Assembly: GCF_020622065.1 (NCBI RefSeq) | Contig: NZ_JAHRYQ010000001.1 | Coordinates: forward strand, 372,001 to 436,000 | Reading direction: 5' to 3' | Length of the DNA stretch: 64,000 nucleotides | From: Geothrix sp. | GTDB taxonomy: Bacteria; Acidobacteriota; Holophagae; Holophagales; Holophagaceae | In this document: piece by piece, positions 1 to 11,279 of the stretch | How the letters are laid out: every line of letters begins with the position of its first letter | Numbering within the stretch: the first letter of the stretch is position 1 | Made by a program: the position numbers and the translations under genes | The notes under the pieces: model-generated | What the model was told of the DNA's origin: nothing | Database searches by the model: none | The model's input: only the letters and a program-made list of their open reading frames with translations

Positions 1-30
1 TCCGCAGAGGGCGACGAGGGGCAGTTTCAT
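1..30 (-). CDS. 5' end of a minus-strand gene cut by the window edge
   Basis: Read on the minus strand, an ATG at position 30 opens a frame coding MKLPLVALCG before the window ends. A charged residue followed by a hydrophobic run looks like the start of a signal peptide, so the product is probably exported. A purine-rich GGAAGG lies upstream. Only ten codons are visible, so the function cannot be judged. It is divergent from the gene starting at 130. Confidence 0.4.
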   Translation of the reverse strand, partial: MKLPLVALCG

Positions 31-129
31 AGTTGTTCCAAGCCTTCCAGTCTATCGGGCATGGGGCGAAAGGGCACGGGCGGATTTCGCAGGGGCGGCT
101 ACAGTGGACCGATCGTCCCCGGGGTGTCC

Positions 130-531
130 ATGATCCGTCCTCTGTCCATGTTCATCGTCTCCTCGATGCTGGTTGCGGCTCCCACCCCGAAGGTCCTCAG
201 CCCCACCGCCACGGTGCAGAAGCAGATCGAGACCTTCAATGCCCACGACCTGGAGGGCTTCCTGGCCCTCTTCGCGGAGGAGGTCGAAGTCTCCGAGATC
301 CCCGGCACCTCGGCCCCCACCGGCAAGGCCCGCCTCCGGGAGCTCTATGCGGCGCGCTTCCAGGCGAACCCGGACCTTCACGCCTCCGCCGAGGCCCAGA
401 TGGTGTCCGGCGACTTCGTGATCCAGAAGGAGAAGATCAAGGGCCGGGCGGGCAAGGGGCCCCTGGTGGCGGTCACCATCTACCAGGTGAAGGCGGGGAA
501 GATCGTGCGGATGTGGTCGTTGAGGGATTAG
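130..531 (+). CDS. SnoaL/NTF2-like small secreted protein
   Basis: The protein is about 133 residues. A hydrophobic leader (MIRPLSMFIVSSMLVAA) is followed by a domain with the NTF2/SnoaL pattern: an early helix (QIETFNAHDLEGFLALFAEE), a middle stretch with a GKARLRELY helix, and final strands ending in VKAGKIVRMWSLRD. SnoaL-like domains are cone-shaped and bind small ligands or act as isomerases, but no specific activity can be assigned. The ATG at 130 is chosen over an in-frame ATG at 61 because it begins the leader directly. The gene stands alone and is followed by a hairpin shared with the convergent tRNAs. Confidence 0.65.
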   Translation: MIRPLSMFIVSSMLVAAPTPKVLSPTATVQKQIETFNAHDLEGFLALFAEEVEVSEIPGTSAPTGKARLRELYAARFQANPDLHASAEAQMVSGDFVIQKEKIKGRAGKGPLVAVTIYQVKAGKIVRMWSLRD

Positions 532-622
532 GGGGACAGTCCCGCCCTTCATCTCGTCCGATACCAGGGATGACCAGCCCACTCGACGCTGGATCCCGGC
601 CGCGCATGCGCGGCCGGGGCGC

Positions 623-653
623 AAAAAAAACGCGCCCAAGGGGCGCGTTTTTT
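623..653 (-). terminator. Bidirectional hairpin terminator downstream of the tRNA-Asp/Val pair
   Basis: An A-run, the arms CGCGCCC and GGGCGCG, and a T-run form a symmetric terminator. On the minus strand it ends the tRNA-Val/tRNA-Asp transcript. On the plus strand it can end the SnoaL-like gene. Confidence 0.85.
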
Positions 654-655
654 GG

Positions 656-729
656 CGGGGCTGACGGGGCTCGAACCCGCGACTTCCAGCGTGACAGGCT
701 GGCACTCTAACCGACTGAGCTACAACCCC
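656..729 (-). tRNA. tRNA-Asp (anticodon GTC)
   Basis: The minus strand folds as a cloverleaf. Acceptor arms GGGGTTG and CAGCCCC pair, with G as discriminator. The anticodon stem CCAGC/GCTGG encloses loop CTGTCAC, giving GTC. The T arm contains GGGTTCGAGCCC. CCA is not encoded. It lies 31 nt downstream of tRNA-Val on the same strand and probably shares its transcript. Confidence 0.95.
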
Positions 730-760
730 TTGCGTTTGTTGCATTTCACCAGGTGACTGG

Positions 761-833
761 TGGGCGATGACGGGCTCGAACCGCCGACATGCTGCGTGTA
801 AGGCAGCTGCTCTACCGACTGAGCTAATCGCCC
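761..833 (-). tRNA. tRNA-Val (anticodon TAC)
   Basis: On the minus strand GGGCGAT pairs with ATCGCCC, with A as discriminator. The anticodon stem GCTGC/GCAGC encloses CTTACAC, giving TAC. The T loop TTCGAGC is normal. CCA is not encoded. It is the upstream member of a Val-Asp pair. Confidence 0.95.
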
Positions 834-1026
834 GAATCGCCGAACCCTGATGTTCACACACGATGCGGGAGGGGTCAAGGCCAAAGCTCTGCGTTGAGGG
901 ATCCAGACTGGTCTGGTAAGGTTTTAAGACTTCCGTGCCAGGGGTTCCCGCGGACCAACGCTGGTGTCGGTGTGACCCTGGTCGACCCATCGGCCGTGGC
1001 CTAGGGATGTTTCTGGAGGGTGGCCT

Positions 1027-1539
1027 GTGGCGCTGCTGGAACTGGCGAATCTGACGCTCCGAACCCCGGATGGGGACGGCCCCGTGGCGCGCATCCTGGC
1101 CCAGATGCCGGATCCCATGCGGCCGGATCTGCCGGCCATCCTGTTCGTGATCGTCCTGCTCGTGGTGCTCTACCTCTACCTCCGGGTGGTCTTCTTCCAG
1201 CCCATCACGAAGGTGATGGCGGACCGTGACCGCGACCTGAGCGCCGGCGGTGACGCCAAGGCCCAGGCCTCGGCGCAGCTCGAGGCCCGCCAGAAGGACT
1301 ACCAGGGCCGCCTGAAGGATCTGCGCGCCCAGGCCTTCGAGCGGCGCAAGGCCCTGGCGGATGCCGCGGGCCGGGAGAAGCAGGGCCTTCTCGATGAGGC
1401 GCGCACCAAGGCTCAGGCCGAACGGCAGGCGGCAGTGGCGTCCCTGAAGGCCCAGCAGGCGGAAGCCCGACAGAACCTGCTGGCCCAGGTGGATGCGCTC
1501 TCCGAGTCCATGGCCCAGTCCCTTCTGAAGCAGGCCTGA
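1027..1539 (+). CDS. atpF: ATP synthase F0 subunit b' (first b-type subunit)
   Basis: This 170-residue protein forms part of the peripheral stalk joining the F0 membrane part to F1. One transmembrane segment (about residues 38-57) is followed by a long charged alpha-helix rich in Ala, Gln, Arg and Lys, the usual b-subunit dimerising stalk. The start is GTG at 1027, with GGAGG 7-12 nt upstream. It is the first gene of b'-b-delta-alpha-gamma-beta-epsilon. Two different b genes in a row are known from Geobacter-type and photosynthetic ATP synthases, where the stalk is a heterodimer. No a or c subunit gene lies upstream. Confidence 0.9.
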   Translation: MALLELANLTLRTPDGDGPVARILAQMPDPMRPDLPAILFVIVLLVVLYLYLRVVFFQPITKVMADRDRDLSAGGDAKAQASAQLEARQKDYQGRLKDLRAQAFERRKALADAAGREKQGLLDEARTKAQAERQAAVASLKAQQAEARQNLLAQVDALSESMAQSLLKQA

Positions 1540-1541
1540 GC

Positions 1542-2303
1542 ATGACGATGCTGACCCGACTGACCCTCTCCGCCGCGCTGGCGCTCAGTCCCTTGGGGCT
1601 CGCGGCCCAGGCGCATGATGCCCACGCGGCCCCCGCCGCCGAAAAACACGAAGCCCAGCCTGCCGGCCATGAGGCCCAGCCCGCCGGGCATGACGCCCAA
1701 CCCGCCCATCACGGGGCTCCCGAGGCTGGCCATGAAGCCGCTCCCGGACACGGCGACACCCACGGTGGGGCCCACCACGGCCCGGCCATGAAGCTCTTCG
1801 GCAAGGAATACGGCAACCTGGGCGCCTTCCTGGTCCAGCTGATGAACTTCGCCATCTATGGCGCCGCCCTGTTCTTCATGCTGAAGGGTGCCCTGTCGGT
1901 CATGTTCAAGTCCCGCAAGGAAGAGCTGGAGACGCTGCTCGCCCAGGCGGCGAAGGACAAGGCCGAGGGCGAGGCCCAGATGAAGGACATGGAAGCGAAG
2001 ATGGCCGGGCTCGAAGGCGAGCTGGCGGGCATTCTCGCCAAGGCCGAGGCGGATGGCGAGGTCGAGAAGCAGCGCCTGCTCGAGGCCGCCAAGGCCGAGG
2101 CCGTCCAGATCCTGGCCCAGGCCCAGGCCGAGATCGGCTTCCAGAAGCGCCAGGCCGAACAGGAACTGCGCGCCCTGGTGGCGGAGCTGGCGGTGGAAGG
2201 TGCCGCCAAGCGCCTGGAGGCCAAGCTGCAGGGGCCCGAGGCCTCCAAGACCGCCGGCGGGGTCATTGATCGCGCCATTCAGCAGATTGGAGGCGCCCAG
2301 TGA
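1542..2303 (+). CDS. atpF: ATP synthase F0 subunit b with His-rich N-terminal extension
   Basis: The 253-residue product starts with a signal-peptide-like segment (residues 1-24). Next comes a low-complexity His/Ala/Pro/Glu stretch (about 25-82) containing 12 histidines and repeats of the type QPAGHEA. The membrane helix (about 95-115) and the long coiled-coil stalk follow. Ordinary b subunits are about 155-170 residues and lack this extension. From the topology I infer that the His-rich part faces the periplasm. The ATG lies 2 nt after the b' stop, and the 3' end overlaps atpH by 4 nt, so translation is probably coupled. Confidence 0.9.
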   Translation: MTMLTRLTLSAALALSPLGLAAQAHDAHAAPAAEKHEAQPAGHEAQPAGHDAQPAHHGAPEAGHEAAPGHGDTHGGAHHGPAMKLFGKEYGNLGAFLVQLMNFAIYGAALFFMLKGALSVMFKSRKEELETLLAQAAKDKAEGEAQMKDMEAKMAGLEGELAGILAKAEADGEVEKQRLLEAAKAEAVQILAQAQAEIGFQKRQAEQELRALVAELAVEGAAKRLEAKLQGPEASKTAGGVIDRAIQQIGGAQ

Positions 2304-2842
2304 GCAGCCGCCTGACCGCCCGGCGCTACGCCAAGGCCCTTCTCCAGATCGGCGACCAGCAGGGCAATGTGCCCCAGCTGCAGCAGGAGCTGGAAATGGT
2401 GGCCGCCGCCGTGACCGCCAATGCCGATCTCTCCCGCCTGGTGGCCTCGCCCCTGGTGCTCCCCACCAAGAAGGCGGAAGTCTTCGAGACCATCCTCGCC
2501 ACGGCCAAGGTCAGCCAGACCCTGCGGCACTTCTTCCGCGTGGTGGCCGAGGCCGGCCGCCTGAACCTCCTTCCGGAGCTCCGCCGGACCTTCGCGGATC
2601 TGGTGGACGAGCGGGCGGGCATCGTCGAGGCCAAGGTGGCCAGCGCCCAGCCCCTCAGCGAGGCCCAGGCCCAGGCGCTGGTGGCCTCCCTGGCCGCCCG
2701 CACGGGCAAGACCATCCGCCTCACCTGGAGCCAGGACGCCACCCTTCTGGGCGGCCTCAAGGTGCAGGTGGGCTCCACGGTCCTGGATGCCTCGCTCCAG
2801 GGCCAGCTCCGCCAGCTCAAGACCCAGCTTCTCTCCGCTTAA
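2300..2842 (+). CDS. atpH: ATP synthase F1 subunit delta
   Basis: Delta sits on top of F1 and binds the b stalk. The 180-residue length is typical of OSCP/delta. The N-terminal helical bundle begins with the family-like ARRYAKALLQIG. The C-terminal domain has the usual DATLLGGLKVQVG segment before the terminal helix. It starts with GTG overlapping the stop of the preceding b gene (GTGA). Confidence 0.95.
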   Translation: MSSRLTARRYAKALLQIGDQQGNVPQLQQELEMVAAAVTANADLSRLVASPLVLPTKKAEVFETILATAKVSQTLRHFFRVVAEAGRLNLLPELRRTFADLVDERAGIVEAKVASAQPLSEAQAQALVASLAARTGKTIRLTWSQDATLLGGLKVQVGSTVLDASLQGQLRQLKTQLLSA

Positions 2843-4447
<1,605 letters not shown>

Positions 4448-4451
4448 TCCG

Positions 4452-5333
4452 ATGGCCGGTCTCCAGGACATTCGCCGCCGCATCCGGTCGGTGAAGAACA
4501 CCCAGCAGGTCACCAAAGCGATGAAGATGATCTCCGCGGTCAAGCTGCGGAAGTCTCAGGAGCGCCTGGTGGCCCTGCGCCCCTACGCCGGCAAGATGAT
4601 GGAAGTCGTCCGCCGCGTCGTGGGGCGCATCAAGGGTGACGCCGAGATTCAGCCGGGTCCCGCCGCCCAGGCCTTCCTGTCCCCCCGCGAGGAGAAGCGC
4701 ATCCGCGTGGTTCTCGTGGCCTCCGACAAGGGTCTCTGCGGCGGCTTCAACGCCAATGTGCTCAAGGCCGCCAACGCCTTCGTGGCCGAGTGCCCCGCCG
4801 AGATCGTGCATCTGGATGTGGTGGGCAAGCGCGCGGCCGAATGGGCCCGGAAGCGCAACATGACGCCGGCCGGGGAATACCTCGGCCTCCCGCTCACGGG
4901 CTTCCAGCGGGTGGTGACGGAGATCTCCGGAAGCGCCGCCGCTCAGTACCATGCGGGCGAGATCGACGCGCTCTATGTGATCTACAACTACTTCAACAGT
5001 GCCGTGGCGCAGACGCCCACGGTGTTCCGGGTCTTCCCCATGGAGCTGGACCGCCGTTCCGAAGGCCGCGATGCCGTCGAGGTGTCCCACCTGCTCGAAC
5101 CCGATCCCAATGCGGTGCTGGAGACCCTGCTGCCCCGCTTCGTGGAGACGGAGCTGCTCCGCAACCTGCTGGAGAGCAGCGCCTCCGAGCATGGCGCCCG
5201 CATGGCGGCCATGGACAAGGCCAGCAGCAACGCCGGCGACATGATCGCCAAGCTGACCCTGACCATGAACAAGATCCGCCAGGCCAGCATCACCAACCAG
5301 ATCATCGAGATCGTGTCCGGCGCCAACGCCTAA
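4452..5333 (+). CDS. atpG: ATP synthase F1 subunit gamma
   Basis: Gamma is the central rotor shaft. The 293-residue product begins with the conserved IRRRIRSVKNTQQVTKAMKM helix and ends with the equally conserved NKIRQASITNQIIEIVSGA helix; these two form the coiled-coil axle. The middle carries the expected SDKGLCGGFN motif. It is the fifth gene of the operon, with short spacing to atpA. Confidence 0.98.
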   Translation: MAGLQDIRRRIRSVKNTQQVTKAMKMISAVKLRKSQERLVALRPYAGKMMEVVRRVVGRIKGDAEIQPGPAAQAFLSPREEKRIRVVLVASDKGLCGGFNANVLKAANAFVAECPAEIVHLDVVGKRAAEWARKRNMTPAGEYLGLPLTGFQRVVTEISGSAAAQYHAGEIDALYVIYNYFNSAVAQTPTVFRVFPMELDRRSEGRDAVEVSHLLEPDPNAVLETLLPRFVETELLRNLLESSASEHGARMAAMDKASSNAGDMIAKLTLTMNKIRQASITNQIIEIVSGANA

Positions 5334-6788
<1,455 letters not shown>

Positions 6789-6804
6789 CCTTGTCTTTCT
6801 CCAA

Positions 6805-6832
6805 CTCGGAATCCGCGCAGGCGGATTCCGAG
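6805..6832 (+). promoter_or_regulatory. Perfect 12-bp hairpin between atpD and atpC
   Basis: CTCGGAATCCGC (6805-6816) and GCGGATTCCGAG (6821-6832) are perfectly complementary around a 4-nt GCAG loop. No T-run follows, so it is not a standard intrinsic terminator. It lies in the 62-nt atpD-atpC gap, ending 18 nt before the epsilon start. It may be a processing or stability element, or a partial attenuator setting epsilon expression. Confidence 0.6.
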
Positions 6833-6850
6833 CCTTGAAAAGAGCCCGCC

Positions 6851-7273
6851 ATGTCTCAGACCATCAAATTGGAAGTGGTGACCCCGGAGCGGCCGGTGTT
6901 CTCGGCCGAGGTGGCCGAGGTGCAGTTCCCCACGGCCGCCCGCGGGTACTACGGCATCCTGCCGGGCCACACGCCGCTGATGACGGAAGTCGGCGACGGC
7001 CTCCTGTACTACATCCAGGAGGGCCAGAAACACTGGATCACGGTCTTCGGCGGCTTCGCTGAGGTGGGCCCCGACCGTGTCACCATCCTGGCCCGCGAAA
7101 GCGAGACGGTGGACATGATCGACCTGGAGCGGGCTGAAGCTTCCCGCCAGCGGGCCCTCACGCTCCTCAAGGAAGCCCAGACGGAGCACGACATCGCCGC
7201 CGCCCAGGCCAAGCTCAACGCCAGCCTCACCCGCCTGCAGGCCGCGGGCCACCCCGCCGGTCACGGATTCTGA
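6851..7273 (+). CDS. atpC: ATP synthase F1 subunit epsilon
   Basis: Epsilon joins the rotor to the c-ring and can inhibit ATP hydrolysis. The 140-residue product has the N-terminal beta-sandwich, with the family signature YYGILPGHTPL and GGFAEVGPDRVTILA, and a C-terminal helical hairpin from about residue 90. It is the last ATP synthase gene here. Confidence 0.97.
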   Translation: MSQTIKLEVVTPERPVFSAEVAEVQFPTAARGYYGILPGHTPLMTEVGDGLLYYIQEGQKHWITVFGGFAEVGPDRVTILARESETVDMIDLERAEASRQRALTLLKEAQTEHDIAAAQAKLNASLTRLQAAGHPAGHGF

Positions 7274-7345
7274 GCCTGGCCGCCGAGAGCGGGTTGATGA
7301 TGCGGATCCGGGTGATGCTGGATCCGCTCGTTTTCTGGAGACCTC

Positions 7346-7702
7346 TTGTCTGATCTGCTGATTCTCGATCCCAGGCCGCTGCGGGACCTCCTCGACATTG
7401 GGGCGGGACCGGAGCTGGTGCAGGAGCTGATCGGACTTCTGAAGGAGGATGCGCCCCCCCGTATCGCCTCCGTGCAGGCCGCACTGGCCTCCGAAGATGC
7501 CGCGACGGTCATCCAGGAAGCCCATCAGCTGAAGGGGGCCCTGGGCAACCTCGGGCTGCAGAAATTCGCGGGCCTCGCAGCCCAGATCGAGGCCCATGCC
7601 CGCGAGGGTTGCCTCGACCCGGCGCGCGCGCTGGCGGGGCTTCTGCCGGCCGCCTACGAAGAGGCTCTGGCCGCGCTTCAGGACGCCTTTCCGGAATCCT
7701 GA
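7346..7702 (+). CDS. Hpt (histidine phosphotransfer) domain protein
   Basis: This 118-residue all-helical protein carries the Hpt motif HQLKGALGNLGL; His60 is the expected phosphorylation site. Such proteins pass phosphoryl groups between hybrid kinases and response regulators. It starts at TTG 7346 with CTGGAG 6-11 nt upstream. No kinase or receiver gene is adjacent, so the partners lie elsewhere. It is convergent with the MBL-fold gene. Confidence 0.8.
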   Translation: MSDLLILDPRPLRDLLDIGAGPELVQELIGLLKEDAPPRIASVQAALASEDAATVIQEAHQLKGALGNLGLQKFAGLAAQIEAHAREGCLDPARALAGLLPAAYEEALAALQDAFPES

Positions 7703-7712
7703 CCGCCGGTTT

Positions 7713-8474
7713 CTACCAGACCAACCGCTCGTCCTGGGTCAGCAGGCGCACGCGGGCATCGCCCAGGGCCTCGAGCTGGGGCAGCATGGTGGCCTTGTCA
7801 CCGGGGGTGAGGTGATAGATCCTCACCGGCACGGCGCGGCTGAGTTTGGTGAGTTCGGCGCCCAGTTTGGCGGGGGTGAGGTGCTTGGAGGCTTCCGCCA
7901 GCCAGGCCTGCTCATTGGGGAAGCTGGCCTCCGTGATGACCAGCCGCAGGTTCGGCGTAGCGTTGGCCACCTCCCAGATGCGGTCGGTTTCGGCGGTGTC
8001 GCTGGTGAAGATGAAGGCGTCCTTCCCGTCGTCCACCTTGTAGCCCACGCAGGGCACCAGGTGGTTCACGCGGATGGGGGTGATGTGGAGGCCGCACACA
8101 TGGTACGAGCGCTCAGGCTCGACTTCCGTGTAGCGGATGGTGGGATCGTTGGGACTGGGGATCACGCTGAAATCGGGCCACAGCTCATCGTTGAAGAGAT
8201 GGCGCCGCAGCACATCGAGGGTCTCGGGCAGAGCGTGGATCTCCACGGCCTCGTGCGTGTGGCCGAAGATGTTCTTGGTGAAGAAGGGCAGCGTGCAGAT
8301 GTGATCCAGGTGCGAGTGGCTGAGGAACACATGCTGGATCTTCACCTGCTCAGCCACCGTCAGGGCGGCCGTGATGGAGCCTGCGTCGATGGCCACGCAG
8401 CCGTTCACCAGCAGCCCCGTCAGGCGCTCGCCGTCGGCTTCCCCGCCACTGCAGCCCAGGATCCGGAGTTCCAT
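7713..8474 (-). CDS. MBL-fold metallohydrolase, class II phosphodiesterase-like
   Basis: The 253-residue protein has the metallo-beta-lactamase zinc motif HSHLDH (about residues 52-57), an early LGCSGG strand, a second His in VNHLVPCVGY, and SDTAETDRIWE carrying the bridging Asp. The pattern resembles class II 3',5'-cyclic-nucleotide phosphodiesterases and RNase Z-like members. A substrate cannot be fixed from sequence; cAMP phosphodiesterase is one possibility. It lies downstream of, and on the same strand as, the beta-barrel gene, separated from it by a terminator. Confidence 0.75.
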   Translation of the reverse strand: MELRILGCSGGEADGERLTGLLVNGCVAIDAGSITAALTVAEQVKIQHVFLSHSHLDHICTLPFFTKNIFGHTHEAVEIHALPETLDVLRRHLFNDELWPDFSVIPSPNDPTIRYTEVEPERSYHVCGLHITPIRVNHLVPCVGYKVDDGKDAFIFTSDTAETDRIWEVANATPNLRLVITEASFPNEQAWLAEASKHLTPAKLGAELTKLSRAVPVRIYHLTPGDKATMLPQLEALGDARVRLLTQDERLVW

Positions 8475-8507
8475 CGTCCCTCGGAGAATGAGCCTCCATC
8501 ATACGGA

Positions 8508-8533
8508 AAAGGGGCGCTGGAAAGCGCCCCTTT
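8508..8533 (-). terminator. Intrinsic terminator of the beta-barrel gene
   Basis: AAAGGGGCGCT (8508-8518) pairs perfectly with AGCGCCCCTTT (8523-8533). On the minus strand it ends in a short U-run, 19 nt after the stop of the outer-membrane protein gene. Confidence 0.8.
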
Positions 8534-8551
8534 CACGCCCGGTGGCTCAGG

Positions 8552-9142
8552 TCAGAACCGGATGCCGCCGTAGACGCCGATCTGGACCTGGGGTGCCAGG
8601 GCTTCGGTGAGGTCCTGGCGCGTGCTGGTGGTGTCCTTCTTGGTGAGGGGCGCGGCCACCTCGAAGAGGAAGAAGGGGCTCACCACGGGGGTGGGGATGC
8701 TGAAGCCCACATTCACCCGGGCCCAGGGACGGCCCAGGGTGCTGTCGGTGCTGGCTCCGGAGGTGGGGCGGAAGCTGAGCTTCTCGGAGCGGTACTCCAC
8801 GCCGGCGCCCACATTGACGAGGAGCTTCCAGTTCACCATGGCGCCCGCAGCCCAGTACTGGTTCTCCAGCTCGCCGTACTTGGTGCCGCCGTAGGTCAGG
8901 TCGCCGGTGGTCTTGTTGTGCCAGGTGGCGTTCACCTGGAGGGCTGCCACCTTGAGGTCGAGCACATCGAAGCCTCCGCGGATGCCGAAACCCGTGGGAC
9001 TCACGGCGTCATATTTCTGGGTGCCGAGGGCACCCGACGCGGCCTGGGCTTTGCCCACCTGCTTGTCCAGCAGGAGGCCCACCTCGCCACCGAAGGCTGG
9101 AAGTACGGCCAGCATGGGCACGAACAGCAGCGTCTTTCGCAT
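8552..9142 (-). CDS. Outer-membrane beta-barrel-like protein
   Basis: The 196-residue protein has a cleavable signal peptide (MRKTLLFVPMLAVLPAFGGE). Alternating hydrophobic/polar strands follow, ending in GVYGGIRF, a typical C-terminal Phe of outer-membrane barrels. Strand-like stretches include FGIRGGFDVLDLKVAALQVNA and GAGVEYRSEKLSF. GGAGG sits upstream of the ATG. No precise family was recognised; an 8-10-stranded barrel is the best guess. Confidence 0.65.
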   Translation of the reverse strand: MRKTLLFVPMLAVLPAFGGEVGLLLDKQVGKAQAASGALGTQKYDAVSPTGFGIRGGFDVLDLKVAALQVNATWHNKTTGDLTYGGTKYGELENQYWAAGAMVNWKLLVNVGAGVEYRSEKLSFRPTSGASTDSTLGRPWARVNVGFSIPTPVVSPFFLFEVAAPLTKKDTTSTRQDLTEALAPQVQIGVYGGIRF

Positions 9143-9252
9143 GGGAAGCCTCCAAATCAGACGAATACTGCATCATCGGCCCGGAACCCCACCCGGTCAA
9201 CCTCCTTTGGATCGAGGATGTACGGTCCGGGTGACTTTGCTACCCTCCAGGG

Positions 9253-10296
9253 ATGCGGGCCCACCTGCGCTTCCTGATTCTGGACGATTTCGACCCCGAT
9301 ACCGGGGAGCTGGCGTTGCGTGTGGCCTTCCAGCCCGGCCCCGATCCCGGCCTGGAGTTGATCCGCCTCAGGCTCCACCTGGGCCGGGCGGGGAACCCGC
9401 TGGACCCCCTCAGCCGGGAGCTGCGGACCCATGTCCAGATGCCGGTGCCCCCCCTCTGGGAGCATGGCCTCAAGACGATCGTCCACGCCATCGAAGAGGA
9501 ACTGGCCGCTCCTGAGGGGCGCAATCCCCTGCGCTACCTGTGGGTGCGGACCCAGCTCCTCCATCCTGCCGACCCGGCCCACTCCACCCCGAACCATCCC
9601 GTGCCACGGCAGGTGGAGGTGCTCCGGGACTGGGCCAACCGGCTGGATCAGGAGGGGCAGACCCTGCGTGCCGCCGAGATCCTGGACCGCCTGCTGCTGC
9701 TGGCGCCCAAGGATGTGGCCAGCCTCGCCTACCTGGCCAGCTTCTTCCGGGCCCAGGGCATGGCCGAGGAGATGGCCGCGGTGGCGGAGCGGTGGATCAA
9801 GGCGGAGCCCGGGCGCGTGGAGGCGCACCTGCGCCAGGGGGAGGCCCTGCTGCGTCTGGGGCGCGCCCAGGAGGCCCGCGCCGCCTTCGAGGCCGTGCTG
9901 AAGATCCATCCCGTCCACCTCCTGGCCCACCTCGGCATGGCCCAGGCCCTCGGCCTGATGGGCGGGAATCCCTTTCCCCACCTGGACGCCGCGCAGGAGC
10001 TGGATCCGGCGGCCACGGCCTCGGTGCTGCGGGAGACCTTCGACTACCGGCTCCTAGTCCCCCCAGACGGGGACCGGCTCCACGGGCTGGATGGACTGCC
10101 CTCGCTGCTGGGCATCTCCGGGGCCGAGGTCCAGGACTTCGTCCAATTTCTCGGGCTTCCGCTCAGCGGACCCGAGGGGACCGTGCGCGAGTCGGAGCTG
10201 GCCCGCTGGGTGGGCGTCATGAACCGCTATGCCCTGCTGCCCGGCGGGCTGCACTGGTCCGCACCCACGCCGCGGCACCTCCCTGAACTGGCCTGA
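9253..10296 (+). CDS. TPR-repeat protein
   Basis: The 347-residue cytoplasmic protein has no signal peptide. Residues 1-110 form a domain I do not recognise. Residues about 120-260 contain three to four TPR-like helix pairs, such as AAEILDRLLLLAPKDVASLA and ALLRLGRAQEARAAFEAVLK. The C-terminal part is unassigned. TPRs mediate protein-protein contacts. The ATG at 9253 directly follows a CCAGGG stretch. It stands alone between the divergent barrel gene and purC. Confidence 0.6.
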   Translation: MRAHLRFLILDDFDPDTGELALRVAFQPGPDPGLELIRLRLHLGRAGNPLDPLSRELRTHVQMPVPPLWEHGLKTIVHAIEEELAAPEGRNPLRYLWVRTQLLHPADPAHSTPNHPVPRQVEVLRDWANRLDQEGQTLRAAEILDRLLLLAPKDVASLAYLASFFRAQGMAEEMAAVAERWIKAEPGRVEAHLRQGEALLRLGRAQEARAAFEAVLKIHPVHLLAHLGMAQALGLMGGNPFPHLDAAQELDPAATASVLRETFDYRLLVPPDGDRLHGLDGLPSLLGISGAEVQDFVQFLGLPLSGPEGTVRESELARWVGVMNRYALLPGGLHWSAPTPRHLPELA

Positions 10297-10403
10297 ACCC
10301 GGTGGATGACTCTGAAGGGCGGAAGGTCCGGCCGGGTTCTGCAGGGTCTGCTTGGCCTGGCGGTCCGGGTCTTGCGATGATGAGGTTTGCCCCGGGGAGC
10401 CCC

Positions 10404-11279
10404 ATGTCCGTCCTGCTCAGCACCGACCTGCCCTTTCCCGTTTTCCGTCGGGGCAAGGTCCGGGATGTGTACGACCTTGGGACCGAGCTGCTCATCGTCG
10501 CCACGGACCGCATCAGCGCCTTCGATTGCGTGATGCCCGAAGGCATTCCCGACAAGGGGCGCATCCTCACCGCGGTGGCGTCGTACTGGTTTGCGGCCAC
10601 GGAGGATCTGGTGCCGAACCATTTCCGCGGTCACCCCGGCTGGCCCGCGGCCCTGGAGGCTCACCGGAAGGACCTGGCCGGGCGCGCAGTCATCGTGGAG
10701 AAGACCCGGCCCCTGCCCGTGGAATGCGTGGTGAGAGGCTATCTGGCCGGCAGCGGCTGGAAGGAATACCAGGCCGGCGGCAGCGTCTGCGGCGTGGCGC
10801 TGCCGTCGGGGCTCCGCTTGGCGGATCGGCTGCCCGAGCCCATCTTCACGCCCGCCACCAAGGCTGAGGAGGGGCACGACGAGAACATCAGCTTCGAGCG
10901 CATGGCCGGCATTGTGGGTGGGGAGCTGGCGGTCCGGTTGCGGGACCTCAGCCTGGCTTTGTACCGGCGCGGCGCCGAACTGGCGGCCCGGAAGGGGATC
11001 CTGCTGGCCGATACCAAGTTCGAATTCGGCCTCAGCGCCTCGGGAGAACTGCTGCTCATCGACGAGGCGCTCACGCCGGACAGCAGCCGCTACTGGCTGG
11101 CCGACAGCTGGGCGCCCGGCCAGAATCCGCCGAGCCTGGACAAGCAGTACCTCCGCGACTACCTGGAGACCCTGCCCGATTGGGACAAGCAGCCCCCGGC
11201 GCCGCACCTCCCGGAGGCTGTGATTCAGGGCATCCGCGCCCGCTACCTGGATCTCGCGGGCCGCTTCGGCATCGACTAG
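10404..11279 (+). CDS. purC: Phosphoribosylaminoimidazole-succinocarboxamide synthase
   Basis: PurC joins CAIR and aspartate using ATP in de novo purine synthesis. The 291-residue product shows RGKVRDVYDLG near the N-terminus, TDRISAFDCVMPEGIPDKG, VVRGYLAGSGW, and LADTKFEFG with the catalytic region. The length matches the longer yeast-like PurC type. The ATG at 10404 has GGGGAG 5-10 nt upstream and starts just before the family's conserved region. Its stop overlaps the convergent M16-like gene. Confidence 0.97.
   Translation: MSVLLSTDLPFPVFRRGKVRDVYDLGTELLIVATDRISAFDCVMPEGIPDKGRILTAVASYWFAATEDLVPNHFRGHPGWPAALEAHRKDLAGRAVIVEKTRPLPVECVVRGYLAGSGWKEYQAGGSVCGVALPSGLRLADRLPEPIFTPATKAEEGHDENISFERMAGIVGGELAVRLRDLSLALYRRGAELAARKGILLADTKFEFGLSASGELLLIDEALTPDSSRYWLADSWAPGQNPPSLDKQYLRDYLETLPDWDKQPPAPHLPEAVIQGIRARYLDLAGRFGID

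Noticed and set aside
52-990. Long open frame on the minus strand across the SnoaL-like gene and both tRNAs
   Set aside because: It runs through two clear tRNA genes and a terminator and has no protein-like composition; it is a by-product of high GC.
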